Below are positions 37,501-47,420 of a stretch of DNA of 64,000 nucleotides, piece by piece. This stretch comes from Isoetes taiwanensis (Eukaryota > Streptophyta > Lycopodiopsida > Isoetales > Isoetaceae). The position numbers and the translations under genes were made by a program. How positions within the stretch are numbered: position 1 is the stretch's first letter; each line of letters opens with the position of its first letter. The stretch lies in assembly GCA_021234155.1 (NCBI GenBank), contig JAJEKV010000026.1, positions 3,894,644 through 3,958,643 of the forward strand, written 5' to 3'. The notes under the pieces are model-generated. The model was not told the DNA's origin. It saw only the letters and a program-made list of their open reading frames with translations, and did no database searches.

Positions 37501-38198
37501 CCCATACTTGTATGTCTGAATGAACCCCTTCTTGTATGCTGGATGTATCAGTATACTTTGCTGTAAACCAGGTATCATTTTCCTAAACATTAAGGAAAAA
37601 AAACAATTTCCTTAAGGTCCATATACCCCAAGTGGTAAATCTAGCAATAAAAACCAACATTTTGATCGAAATTGTGAAATTAGTAAACTACCTTATAAGC
37701 CCCAGCATAATACTCGATGTCAAACATGTCCTGTACCTGAAACATGAAATGTCGTTTTACTCACGCATCAGTTCATAAGAGATCTGAAATTGCTTACACG
37801 GGACAGGGAATATACGCATAGTCGTGAATTATTTTACCATTCCACGAAAACGAACAAGGGCGTTTGGAGGAATCAAGTCCAAGGGTACAGCGTTTATCTC
37901 AGGGACCTGTTTTTAAATAAATATCGAGCGAAGCTGAGATATGTTATCAGAAGATGGACGAAGAGCATTACTGGATGCTATTCATCCAGATTGGCTTACA
38001 TTTAAGAAATGTTTTGCAACATCAACGTACCCTGGAAAGAGTCCCATCGCGGAAAAGCAAATTGTCAAATAGTTCTTTAACTCCCCAATCAGAGCGACAG
38101 ATGTCTGAGGCAGAAGTGGCTTGGGAAGCGGCACGGTTGAATAATGTTCGCACAGCTCCAAGCGGGTTTGCAAAGCAGTCCATAGCTGGTCCGACCAT
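34586..38198 (-). CDS. ETG1: MCM-binding protein ETG1/MCMBP, complete, 14 exons
   Basis: Exons (minus strand): 38031-38198, 37838-37906, 37692-37736, 37475-37582, 37277-37387, 36925-37140, 36631-36801, 36460-36543, 35766-35879, 35446-35657, 35225-35360, 34937-35164, 34793-34878, 34586-34700. All introns are GT-AG and phases join without a break into 620 residues, near the 589 of Arabidopsis ETG1. Family motifs in order: MDCFANPLGAVR (6-17), ALVRFRGMVQDM (72-83), WDRRIFYCIPVPGENAWAKN (121-140), IKLNEVLEFIGVLTF (248-262), VPHLHCL (297-303), KLSLNF, APKKDYEKNR, GTHLILDETEL, DDLVAARQ and a C-terminal LLSISFGE. Known role: it binds MCM2-7 in place of MCM2, helps remove MCM from chromatin after replication, and supports sister-chromatid cohesion in the nucleus. 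The exon 13 acceptor was set at the AG before TTGGAC because it keeps the frame. An E2F-like site lies upstream. Confidence 0.95.
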
Positions 38199-38251
38199 TT
38201 TGCTAGGAAGAAGACGGAGGAGGAGAAGAGAAAATTAAGCAGAGAGTATTG

Positions 38252-38259
38252 TTTCGCGG
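38252..38259. promoter_or_regulatory. E2F-type site upstream of ETG1
   Basis: TTTCGCGG fits the plant E2F consensus WTTSSCSS. It lies 54 bp upstream of the ETG1 start codon. Arabidopsis ETG1 was named as an E2F target gene, so S-phase control is expected. The assignment is by motif and position only. Confidence 0.6.
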
Positions 38260-38443
38260 GCTTTTTCATGCCAGCTCACTTTACAAAAATTGACTCGTAT
38301 AGAATGGAATACTTGTATTTCAGCTATATTTCGATTTCGTTAGGTTCCCCATGGTCGGTTTGTGGGCTTCCCTTTATTGGTGAAAATTGCCTTGGACTTT
38401 TTTGCCCAAAAGTTGAAATGCAACGATCGGATTTGCAGCTTCA

Positions 38444-38520
38444 CGACATGTCAAGGCACAAAGCATCTCACACGACATCTTCACACGACATGTCAAGGCA
38501 CAAAGCATCTCACACGACAT
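38444..38520. repeat. Two-copy tandem repeat, 42-bp period
   Basis: CGACATGTCAAGGCACAAAG... at 38444 recurs at 38486, both ending in CTCACACGACAT. It is about 250 bp upstream of ETG1. Confidence 0.9.
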
Positions 38521-38809
38521 CTCACATGACAATTCAAGGCCACCATCACATCGTAAGGAATAATCTAGCCGAAATCAGGTGAAATCCCTCAATCTCTCCG
38601 CCTCCCCTCCCCCCCAAACAATTATTTTGTCATATTGAGACATGGCATGCTTCTCTCAATGTAATAGTAGAGGCATTTGATTGGGTAATGGAAACAATAA
38701 TGAAGATTATCAATAAGAACAAAACAAAAATTTATTCAAGTATGGCTGGAATAGTCCTTGTTGTGGCTTACATAGCAGAGGCTCCACCGTTCCTTAATTG
38801 TCACACTTC

Positions 38810-39480
38810 TTCAAGAGATGTATCTGAGGTGTAGTCCATGTCATCATATGAAATGGCTGCTAAAGGACAGTTGAATGCTTCTCCAACAATCCTGCTTGTT
38901 CGCAGTCCTGTATAGTCTTCTAATTTGATCGTTTTTAAAGACTGTTTATGTTTCTCAAAATTGTCTCGAGCTAAAGTAAATACACTTGATGTCATATCAT
39001 TTTTCCAACAAACCTGGCTCAATACTGCATTGACTATTCTCTAATAAAGTGAATTTGCATCTAAATATGCTTTATTCTAGCATGATACTTTGATTTTTTG
39101 CTAAGGCAATGGAACATCTATACATTGTTGATACGATCTTCTAATAATCTTCTTAGCCAAGTAGGTCCTATTGCTGCATGTGTAGCTGTTATGTACTATG
39201 GTTCGATTTTTGAGATAGAGCTATGACATTTCACTTCTTGCTCCTCTATGAAGCACACCACTTTCAAATTTAAAAGATAATCGATTTAAACCCTCTTGTC
39301 AATGTCTCCCGCCCAATCTGCATTTGTAAAACCTTGAAGTTTAGGTTGGCTTGTTGACTCAGAATCTGCTTGACACTCTGTCAATGTGCTGCTCTAAGAT
39401 TCTCCATAAATTGTGAAGCTATTTCCATTCAATAGGCAAGATCTGGTCGAATGCAAACCATGATATAAATCAGACATCTT
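38810..39480 (-). mobile_element. Copia RNase H / 3'-end relic
   Basis: Minus-strand reading gives the end of a Ty1/Copia polyprotein. Pieces resembling DADWAGDID (about 39310) are followed by VKCHSSISKIEP then YITATHAAIGPTWLRRLLED (about 39150-39230), and YHARIKHI..QIHFIRE (about 39035-39080). Family knowledge: Copia RNase H reads STEAEY..A..A..E..WL, then HIDI..HFIRE. Stops and frame changes are frequent. No LTR was identified, so only a fragment remains. The 73-residue frame at 38801-39022 is its tail. Confidence 0.65.
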
Positions 39481-40140
39481 TCCATTAGTGTATAAATCAA
39501 ATTTGCAATCTGGCATATCAAAGCGATCATGTCTTGGATGTATCTCTGATGAGACATCAAGACATCATCATTACATCTCTCTCCATTTTTCGAGTAATCT
39601 CTATTCCAAGCTAGTGATGCATATTTCCAATATCAGTCATTTTAAATTTTAAACTTAGTTGCAGTTTCAAGGAATGCAAGCCAACAAGATTGTTGCGCTT
39701 ATCAGGATGCAAACATCAATGTACGACACCACTAACATGAACATATTGAATTTTTCATGCATATACACATTAGAATCTACATTGTTGCACTTATATCCAA
39801 AGATTGTAAGTACACATCAACTCGTTACCACACGCGTGGAGACTAGCGCAGCCCGTGCATTCTCACATTATATATGAAATATTGCATTAATAACAACGTT
39901 TTAATATTACACATTAAATCATTGTACATGGCATCCCATATAAGTAATGCCATGATCAATCCATGGCCTCTTTTAATGATATCTGGATCATGTACACAGG
40001 CTGATGTTGATAAGGGTGACTTTCAGCAGTTAGATCAACTTGAAGCAGTAAAACATTTTCAAAATGCTCTGTAAAAGCCATGACAATATTTCAGACTCCA
40101 AGTGCGGTTGAAAAAGCATTGAATAAACCATAAACCCATG
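39481..40140. other. AT-rich stretch, nothing further recognised
   Basis: Possibly more of the Copia relic on the left; no separate gene or repeat boundary was seen. Confidence 0.35.
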
Positions 40141-40302
40141 TCCTCGAGCATTAGAGAAACGGAGACAGAAACCCTAGGCGCTGCTGCTGGCGCCATGTAA
40201 GGACTGTCCTGTGCATTTTCTGCTGTTTCTCCCTAGTTCGGTGTCAGATTCATGTGATTTTTGTTGCGTTGAAAAGCTTGTTCTGAGGGCTTTCTGAGTT
40301 GT

Positions 40303-42022
40303 ATGGCATCAGCACCGTTGCTGCTGATTTCAGTTCCAGATTTACCATTTTTTATGTCGACCATGATGGCTTCCTCGTCTAGAACAAATGCACAAGCTCC
40401 TGCTTCAATCTCTGACTGGAGTCTGGTAATCCGTGATAATCCTTTGGCTCTCCAGTCCGGCCTGGATCAAGTTGCTGTTGCTCCAGATCTTTCTCCTTCT
40501 GATTTTCTTGAATTGCCATCTAATAAGAATGCTTCTAGACCTGCTGCTCCACCCGCTGCAAATCCTCGCACGTCGGCATGTAAGCCTTCCACATCCGGTG
40601 ATAATGCGCTTTAGTGAATGGATCAAGAAGGGCGTCTCTTCTGCAGTGGCAGCATCTCGCATTTCCAGTGCTATTGATCTTATGGTCCAGGATAACAAGA
40701 AAGATCTCAGTAATCTTCTGGGGGAGCTTAAGGCAAGGGAGTCTCAATTGAACCTTCAGTTGCCTCCAGTGGATGTGTTTTATCAGGCAGATGTGTGTGA
40801 GAATACCCTTCAGGCATCAGGTTATGGTGTGGTAGAGATTGATCATGAATTGCATAAAAAGTGTATTGGCAATCTTGTCTCTTCGACTGTGGTGGCACAT
40901 TATACTGGTGCTTATCTGGATTCTAGGAAACTTAGCTACTGGTTGACAGGCCATCTTCGCAGGATTGGGCTATCTGCTTACCGCACATTGAAGATGTTGG
41001 ATAAGAAGATCTTTTTAATTGTTTTTTATGATGCGGATGTTGTGGATAAGCTTGTGGCTCGTGGTGTGGACCCGATGTGGAGCGACTATATCTTATATCA
41101 ACCATACTCTCCTGGCTTTACTCCTGGTATGTAGACTGCTGTAAAAATGCCCTGCTGGTTTTCAATTCCCAACTTGCCTCCTGATCTTCTCTTGTCTGAG
41201 TTTCTCATTAATATTGCTAATGCATTGGGCATACACCTGTCCCATTCTATAGTTGATGGTGCCAAGATATGTGTGTCTCTCCCATGTGGTCGTGCCTTAC
41301 CTGACTGTGTTGTTAAAAGTGACCCTCTGTTTTTCAAATTTGGATTAGGCTACTTAATGGTCCTCAACTTGCCTTACTCTTTTCCCCATCTTGCCATGTT
41401 TGACAATTTTCGAGCCCAAAGAGATCGGGTCTGTGCCAAGCCATGTCACACCTCCAGCCCATCAAGCTAATGTTCCTCCTTCGCCTCCACATTTAGAACT
41501 TCCCCTGGGCTGAAGGGAGGGAGAACATTGCTGCCCATATAGCAAGGTCTCAATCTAGCCTTGTTATCGATGTTCTAAGTGACGCCAGTGAAAGTGAAGC
41601 CGCAAAAAATTCAAGAGGCCCAAGAGCGTAGGGAGCAAGATGGGTGGCAAAAGGTGAATATGAAGAAGGTGTTAGGAATAAATATTTGCAATCTATCTCT
41701 CAAGCTCAAGTTGGTGGATAATATAAATGGAAGGGTAGAGCATAAAGGGGCTCGCCTTGCCAAGTGTGACTCAATCGCCAAACAATGCTATGTCGCCACC
41801 TTCCCCGAAGTGACTAGACATAATGGGAGGGTGGAGCAGAGAGGAGGCTCGCCCTCGCCAATTAATGACAAACACGATGGAAGGGTGGAACAGAGCGAAG
41901 GCTCCCCCTTGCCAAGTTTGAAATTGCACTGGGCTGACCTACCTGTTGATACTTGTGACATGGAGGTTACAGAGATTGAGGCAATGGGAATGGAAATTGA
42001 ACGTCAACCTGTGAATACATGA
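40303..42022 (+). pseudogene. LINE ORF1 (DUF4283-like RNA-binding protein), frameshifted
   Basis: The start MASAPLLLISVPDLPFF (40303) shifts frame near 40610, then EWIKKGVSSAVAAS leads into the open stretch to 41134. That stretch ends YILYQPYSPGFTPG. After a stop, the frame at 41147-41470 reads CWFSIPNLPPDLLLSEFL and CVSLPCGRALPDCV. This resembles the DUF4283-type domain of plant L1 ORF1 (xxIPxLPxELxxxExLxxIAxxIG... then a V-x-L-P core). A charged tail with GRVEQ repeats (41720-41900) ends at the stop codon at 42020. The normal role is binding LINE RNA in the ribonucleoprotein particle. It is not translatable as one protein here. Confidence 0.7.
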
Positions 42023-43730
42023 ACATATTCTCATGGAATGTCCGGGGCATAGCTACTTCGCCCTGCAAGAGAAGCCGCCTAGCTTTGTATCTTGGGAAGT
42101 TGTCGGCTGATTTCTATTGCCTTCAAGAACATAAATGTTGTATAGGTAGTATAGAAAAGTTGGTTGGTTTGTTTGGTTCTCAGTATAATGTCCTCGTCTC
42201 TGTTGCTGGCTCCTCTAAGGCCAGTGTTCTTACAGCATAGAAGTCATCCATCAATGTCACTTTCACAAAGACAAATGCCTTTGGACGATGGATTATTGTC
42301 ATGTGGAAGGATCAAGGTCGAGAATGGGGTTTGATTAACATTTATGCGCACAATAGACCAAATCAAAGAGGGGCTTTATGGGCTGCATTGAGAAGCAAAC
42401 TATGTAGACTTGGCCATGATGTAGCTTGGTTGTTAGTAGGTGATTTCAACATGGTTGAACTTGAGGCTGACAGGAGCGGAAGTGGGTCAGCAGTAGTGCA
42501 AGGTTTTGAACGTGATCAGTGGGTGCGCCTCCTTCATGATTGTGGGCTTACAGAAATTGAGGGTGTTGGTGTAATGGATGGATTATACCCGTCATGATAG
42601 AGGCTATTTCAATGCTCATGCGGCTCATGATCTCTCGAATTTCTGTAGGCATAACCTTTTGGATGGTTATATATCTCTGATCACCATCCTCAACTTTTCT
42701 CCTGCAATGTGGCTAATTGTCGTAGACCAACCAGAATTTATTTCAAGTTTAATGTCACGTTCTTAGAGAATGTGGACTTTCAAACTCGCTGTCAGCATGC
42801 TTGGTCCCAAGCACTTTCCTCTAGAAGAGGCATGGCTGGTTTAATTGCGGCTCTTTCTGCTGTTAAGTCTCTCGCTAAGGAATGGGGCAGAGTTCGAGCA
42901 TTAGAGACAAGAGAGCAACTTTCTGCATTGTATGATTGGGCCAGAGAAAAGCTAGTCCTTTCACAAATTAAACTGCTAGAAAATGAGCAGGTTCGGCATG
43001 CTCGAGTGAAGGCTGGTTTGCAATGGTTCAAAGATGGGGATAGGTGTACTCGCTTTTTCTTTGCAGCATCCAAAAGAAGAAGGCAGGCAACATCTGTCCA
43101 CTCCCTCCAGCTTCCTGATGGCTCTCTTATCTCTGATCCAGTGCAACTCAAGCAATATCTTTTTGATCATTTCTCTTCCTTCTTTGCTCAGCACCCCATG
43201 CCATTTCAGGAGGATATGCAGACTGCTGTGTTGTCTAAGGTACAACCAATTATTTCCGCTGAGAAAAGTAGATTACTTGAATCGAATATCACAAGAGAGG
43301 ACTTGAAGGAGGCTGTGTTTCATTTGAAGCATGATAAGTGTCCTGGTCTTGATGGCTTCCCTATTGAGTTCTTTCAAGCTTGTTGGCCTTGGCTCAACAA
43401 TGATGTTTATGCTGCTTTTTGTGATTTTCAGCATTCGCAAAGCTTAGATAAGGTCCTCAACACTGGATGCATCTCTCTCATTCCAAAGTGCAAAGAGCCT
43501 AGATCCATTTCTGACTGGCGTCCTATCACCTTGCTCTCTGTCTACAAAATATTTGCTAAAGCCCTGGCTGACAAGGTACACAACATGTCCATCGAATAAA
43601 ATCTGCCCAATCCCTCTGATATTTGTACAAGGCATCCATCAATAGTCTCGGGTCGTTGGATGTCGCTTGCGGGCAATCTTGGCCATTGTTAGGCGCGACT
43701 CATTTTTTAGAAAGTTTTAGTTAACTATTA
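42019..43730 (+). pseudogene. LINE ORF2 (endonuclease plus partial reverse transcriptase)
   Basis: Starts MNIFSWNVRGIATSP at 42019. The first two bases of the overlapping stop TGA are shared with its ATG. The apurinic-type endonuclease shows WNVRG, LQEHK and VGDFNMVELEADR (42440-42480). Frame changes occur near 42235, 42590 and 42700. A 296-codon open frame (42709-43599) then covers the linker and RT start: KAGLQWFKDGDRCTRFFF, HDKCPGLDGFPIEFFQACWP, LIPKCKEP and DWRPITLLSVYKIFAKAL. The RT catalytic Y/FADD box and everything beyond are missing. It belongs to the same family as the 26-29 kb LINE. Confidence 0.85.
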
Positions 43731-43822
43731 GTTAGAAATACGAGATTGTTGCAAAGGTTGTGGGAGTAGGTGGAATATTCGTGAATATGTATGCATCCTC
43801 ACTTATCATTGGATGCCCTGTA

Positions 43823-44850
43823 CGAATATGTAGCACAATAACAAGGGGTTCCAAGGGGATTTGATATGGATGCATAAATTACCATTCTTGAGACCATAGA
43901 CTATACCTCTAAAACCATTGAATGGGTTACTATAAAAAAAAAAATATAGATTCAATAGAAAATATAAACATGCCACATCGCTAGTTGCATTGGTTAAAGC
44001 ATTCTTATTAAGATGGTGAATTATTTTGGTAGAGGTTGCCACAACATACAACCTGAGACGATCGAAGTGTTCAGGGCGCACCTCATTTAGAATATATAGC
44101 ACAATAACAGGAGGTTCGAGGCCACAACATACAATTTGGGCCATAGGATAGATGGATTCGACGACCGAGGTAGTTCAGGGCGCAACTCGTTTAGAATATA
44201 TAGCACAATAACAGGGGGTTCCAGGGGGTCCCATAGGGATCTGATATGAATGCATAAATCACTATTCTTGAGACCATAGACCATACTTCTAAAACAATTA
44301 AATGGAGTATTGTTTAAAAAATATATATATAGAAAATATAAGCATGTTAGCTTGCATCGGTTAATGCATTCTTATTAAGATAGTGAATTATTTTAGTAGA
44401 GGTTCGAGTCCCTGTATTCCATATTCCAAAACCTTCTGTATTTCATATTTCAAAATCAAAACCATAGGCATTCCCAATCATAAATGATCATAATCAAAAC
44501 GAGAGGCGTCCAGAGGCCACAACATACAATCTAGGTCGTCGGCTACATGGATTCGATGAGGGAGGTAGTTCAGAGCACACCTCGTTTAAGATATAGCCAA
44601 AACAACTAGGTGGATTGGGGGGGATTTTATTTAATGGATTTTATTTTGGTAGATGTTCAAGTCCCTCCATTTCATATTTTAAAACCTTAGACGAAATTGT
44701 ATTTCATATTTCAAAATCATAGCGCCCCTAATCATAAATGACCATAATCAAAATGAGAGACGTCCAGAACCCCAGCATACGATCTGGGCTATAGGATGGA
44801 TGGATCCGACTACCAAGATAGTTCAAGTCGTACCTCATTTAGAATATTTG
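43823..44850 (+). repeat. Tandem array of tRNA-related repeat units (about three)
   Basis: TAGAATATGTAGCACAATAAC-like unit starts recur at about 43823, 44089 and 44192, with further partial units to 44850. Each carries the sequence GGTTAAAGCATTCTTATTAAGAT and a box B region. The middle unit keeps GGTTCGAGTCCC (about 44400); the first has GAGGTTGCCAC and has lost it. Units also share CCACAACATACAATYTGGGC and GTTCAGGGCGCACCTCGTTTAGAATAT. They are head to tail, unlike dispersed SINEs. Confidence 0.75.
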
Positions 44851-45274
44851 GCCTCCTCGGAGCCTAGGACTAGTTCTCAGATATGATGGGCTCCACCTCC
44901 CCTTTATAATTATATGTCGTCGGGGGCTCGGCCCATCTGGTCCAATGGGACGATCGAAAGCAGAGCACTCCAAATCCAGTACCACTATGTATGGTTGACG
45001 GACGACCAAGAGGTGATGACAGGTATCAGGACAGGAAGAACGGGGTTAGCTAAAGGAACGAACGTTGTAGGCACCACCACTGACTGCGCTGGACTGGCAT
45101 CTGGGAAGGTGGAATAGGACAAGGCTTTCTCTTCCGGTTCGGGGCTAATAACGTTCTTAGTTTGGACAGTGGGGGATGGCCGGAACAATACAGGAGGAGC
45201 GACCTTCATATTCATTGGAGCCAGAGGCGCTAAAGCTGGTATGGTAAGCCTGAGAAGACAGACCTTGAGGCGGA

Positions 45275-45308
45275 GAGCCGTATGACGGGAATCTGCCATG
45301 CACGGTTC
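45275..45308 (+). ncRNA. Group II intron domain V (end of the intron before the cox1 mini-exon)
   Basis: A 34-nt element starting GAGCCGTATG and ending CACGGTTC has the catalytic domain V shape: complementary GAGCCGT..ACGGTTC ends and an internal stem. It lies 27 nt before the exon. The intron tail (45309-45335) can form domain VI and ends in AC, as group II introns do. This would be cox1 intron i227. Confidence 0.85.
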
Positions 45309-45335
45309 GGAGGGCGGGGATCTCTCGACCCCTAC

Positions 45336-45374
45336 GGCGATGATAGGTGGATTTGGTAATCGGTCCGTCTCGAT
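45336..45374 (+). pseudogene. cox1: cox1 mini-exon (39 nt) in mitochondrial insert
   Basis: Reads as the end of a codon, then A M I G G F G N, then CGG, TCC, GTC, TCG and AT. Cox1 has AMIGGFGNWFVPI here. CGG and TCC become W and F by C-to-U editing, and TCG becomes P by U-to-C editing. Counting on Marchantia-style numbering, the exon covers nt 228-266, exactly between the known group II intron sites i227 and i266. The next bases, GTGCGAG, are a canonical group II intron start. Confidence 0.85.
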
Positions 45375-45687
45375 GTGCGAGGTGGGATCCATCCCTTCTG
45401 CTGGTGCTGGAAAGCATTGTGTCGATGACACTGATTCCAACGCGTGCCCTCGTATGCAGTGCAAAGTGGGTCAGGGAAAATGGGGGAAAAAACACTGGTA
45501 GAATCGGGTCTGTGGAACTAGGCGGTAAGGCAATCGAAATCTCTAGGGCAATAATGCGTCAAGTAGAAAGTGACGCTGCCACAAATGTCCAAAAGTAGTC
45601 AATCCACTACCGTTTCTTCCGTTCATGCGCAATTGCACGAACAAGTTATTCCACGTACGGTTCTATGAGAAGTTTGCCTTATCCTTG
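45375..45687 (+). other. Group II intron remnant (cox1 i266), only about 313 nt
   Basis: Starts GTGCGAGGTGGG. Near its end, CACGTACGGTTC (45652-45663) is the 3' half of a domain V, but the matching 5' half is poorly preserved. The length is far below usual group II size, so internal domains have been lost, or the intron was already short in the source mitochondrion. Confidence 0.6.
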
Positions 45688-45744
45688 TCTTATAGACGCA
45701 CCTGACATGGCATCTACATGACCGAATAATATTCCATCTTGGTT
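45688..45744 (+). pseudogene. cox1: cox1 exon (57 nt) in mitochondrial insert
   Basis: Reads A P D M A, TCT, ACA, TGA, CCG, N N I, CCA, TCT, W, TT. Cox1 has APDMAFPRLNNISFWL here. TCT, CCG and CCA fit C-to-U editing to F, L and S. TGA fits U-to-C editing to CGA (R). GAC for Gly and ACA for Pro look like true mutations. Its 57-nt length equals the i266-i323 distance, and ATGCGGGG follows where an intron start (GTGCG) is expected. Confidence 0.8.
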
Positions 45745-46000
45745 ATGCGGGGTCGCCTAATTTTCTTAGCGTTTTGCAATCACATGAGTAATGGAGTTCG
45801 TCATTCATGGTGGAATTCAGTAAATCCAGAGCAAAGTCATACGATATGTATGGATGTAATGCCTTGCTTATGCATCCTCTCGATGGAGAGCCTGGACGAC
45901 ATGCATCTAGATGAGAGGTTCCACCCAATCCAAGGTGGTCTGTCTTGGTGGGGATGAGTTGTTCAATTGACCTCAGGCCCTGCATGCATCGTAACTACTT

Positions 46001-46688
46001 GGTCTCGTGCGTGTAGCGACAACAAGCATTATTTCTGTTGTTCTGACGCGGCACCTGCTCCGTTAGTAGTGACAGCCACAAGAACAAGAAAAGAACAAAT
46101 TGCTATATTACGTCGTTCACTCCAAGATCCTATTCTCATTACGAAAATGTATTATGACGAGATTCGTTGTTGAAGCAGTAGCGGTTCCAAATGCACTCTC
46201 CAAACCCCAAAAAAAGGTCGAATTGACTATGAAAATCATTCATGGTCAAACACCCATACATGCAGAAAGAGAAAGCAGACGTTCGGCGACAGTCAAGTCA
46301 TTTCTTCGATTAAATAGATTTAAAAAGTGTTTGAGATGCGTGGGATATGTAATTTTATATGCAATGCAAAACACTATATGGGGGTCATTTCACGTATCTT
46401 TTTTCGGAAAAACCTCTCACGGCTTACGGCTATCTAGTCGAAATAAATAAAAACTTTGCTGAATCATTACTATCAAAAGAGTCATTCTAATCATTACCGC
46501 ATTCTTTTGAGTTTGTTGAATATATTGGAGGGTTCGATGATACTATTATCATTCGGCCAATACCTAGGGGAAATTACCGCTTACAAAATATTAGAATAGA
46601 AAACATAGAATGTATTTTTATCATCTACGGAGACCAATTTGCCTATGGGACCCAAACAAAGAGAGCGGCAAGCATATTACTATCAGGA
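46001..46688. other. Unassigned sequence, possibly organellar
   Basis: Several short frames (for example 46100-46450, 116 codons; 46500-46690 reading EYIGGFDDTIIIRPIPRGNY) look protein-derived, but I recognise no gene. A C-run lies at about 46715-46725 to its right. Confidence 0.35.
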
Positions 46689-47134
46689 TTACGTCTCTCC
46701 CTCCTTCCCTCTCCCCCCCCCACCCACGTAGGATCTTCGGGAGAAAACCCTTGGCAATAATAAGTATCTTAGCAGATCGCATAATGGTATGACATAACAC
46801 AAGTCAATACTATACCTAAGAAGACATGTGAGTCCGCATATCCATGACCTTTGAAGATATGAATTTAGCAAGCCCACATGGGCCATGTTCAAGAGCACAT
46901 GTAGCGGTTGGTTCGGTAAAATCCATCGACATATTGTGCCCAAATATGATCGAATGTTGGACATATCTGAAGGGCATGACATTCATCCTCAATGGCACCC
47001 TGTTGACAACACTGACAAATCATGTCCTCGCATGCCTCCCGAGTCCATCCAAGATGTCTCAATGTGGAGGCGACGACACCCTCGCAATAGAAGCCGCCGG
47101 TTTTGCACTTCTTCATGGGCAAATGGGTATGCAT
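46689..47134 (-). pseudogene. Reverse-transcriptase zinc-finger-like fragment
   Basis: Minus-strand text at 46889-47134 includes CEDMICQCCQQGAIEDECHA followed by LQICPTFDHIWAQYVDGFY. This fits the C..C..G.IEDE.HAL..CP.....W pattern of LINE zf-RVT-type C-termini. The frame then changes, and hydrophobic LRYLLLPRVFSRR-like text continues to about 46700. No RT or endonuclease accompanies it. It is a solitary scrap of a non-LTR element or related host family. Confidence 0.55.
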
Positions 47135-47420
47135 GTAGTAGTGTGGGCGCCGAGGCTTAATTCCTTAGCAAACTCGGGATGCGATGCTCTAGCACATGTC
47201 AAGATGGCTCACTATCGAATAGTCAATTGCATGCTCACACCTATGTGCATGTAACATTCTATCGGGAGAACCACCGAGCTTGCTTGTTCCAGAAACTTTG
47301 AGGTGTTGTGAACCCAAATTGTGATAGCTAAAGCAAGAATGAAGAGATTTAACATCATCAATAGCCACCACCTTCCGAAAGTAAATGATGTGGGCGCCCG
47401 TTGTAGGCGATTTTTCTTAT

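Larger units (their letters stand above)
40145..43730 (+). mobile_element. LINE (plant L1-type), 3'-truncated, with both ORFs
   Basis: A 5' region, ORF1 and the first half of ORF2 are present. ORF2 stops inside the RT domain (after KIFAKALADK, with a shifted FVQGIHQQS piece at about 43630), where tRNA-like repeats begin. It shares its endonuclease and RT text with the minus-strand LINE at 26-29 kb. Loss of the 3' end, not the 5' end, means later deletion or rearrangement rather than ordinary truncated insertion. No tail or target duplication can be defined. Confidence 0.85.
44900..46000 (+). other. Mitochondrial DNA insert (cox1 exons and group II introns)
   Basis: Contains a group II intron domain V, a 39-nt cox1 exon, the start and end of a second intron, a 57-nt cox1 exon, and the start of a third intron, in correct order. 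No long cox1 frame exists. The left edge abuts the tRNA-like repeats; the right edge is uncertain. Organelle sequence up to about 46,680 is possible, because that stretch differs in texture from both neighbours, but I could not name a gene there. Confidence 0.8.

Noticed and set aside
34586-38198. Frameshift between ETG1 exons 12 and 13
   Set aside because: Using the AG just before TTGGAC as acceptor restores the frame and the family motif DDLVAARQ.
45336-45744. Functional cox1 gene
   Set aside because: Only two tiny exons remain, with two codons not repairable by editing, in a nuclear context.
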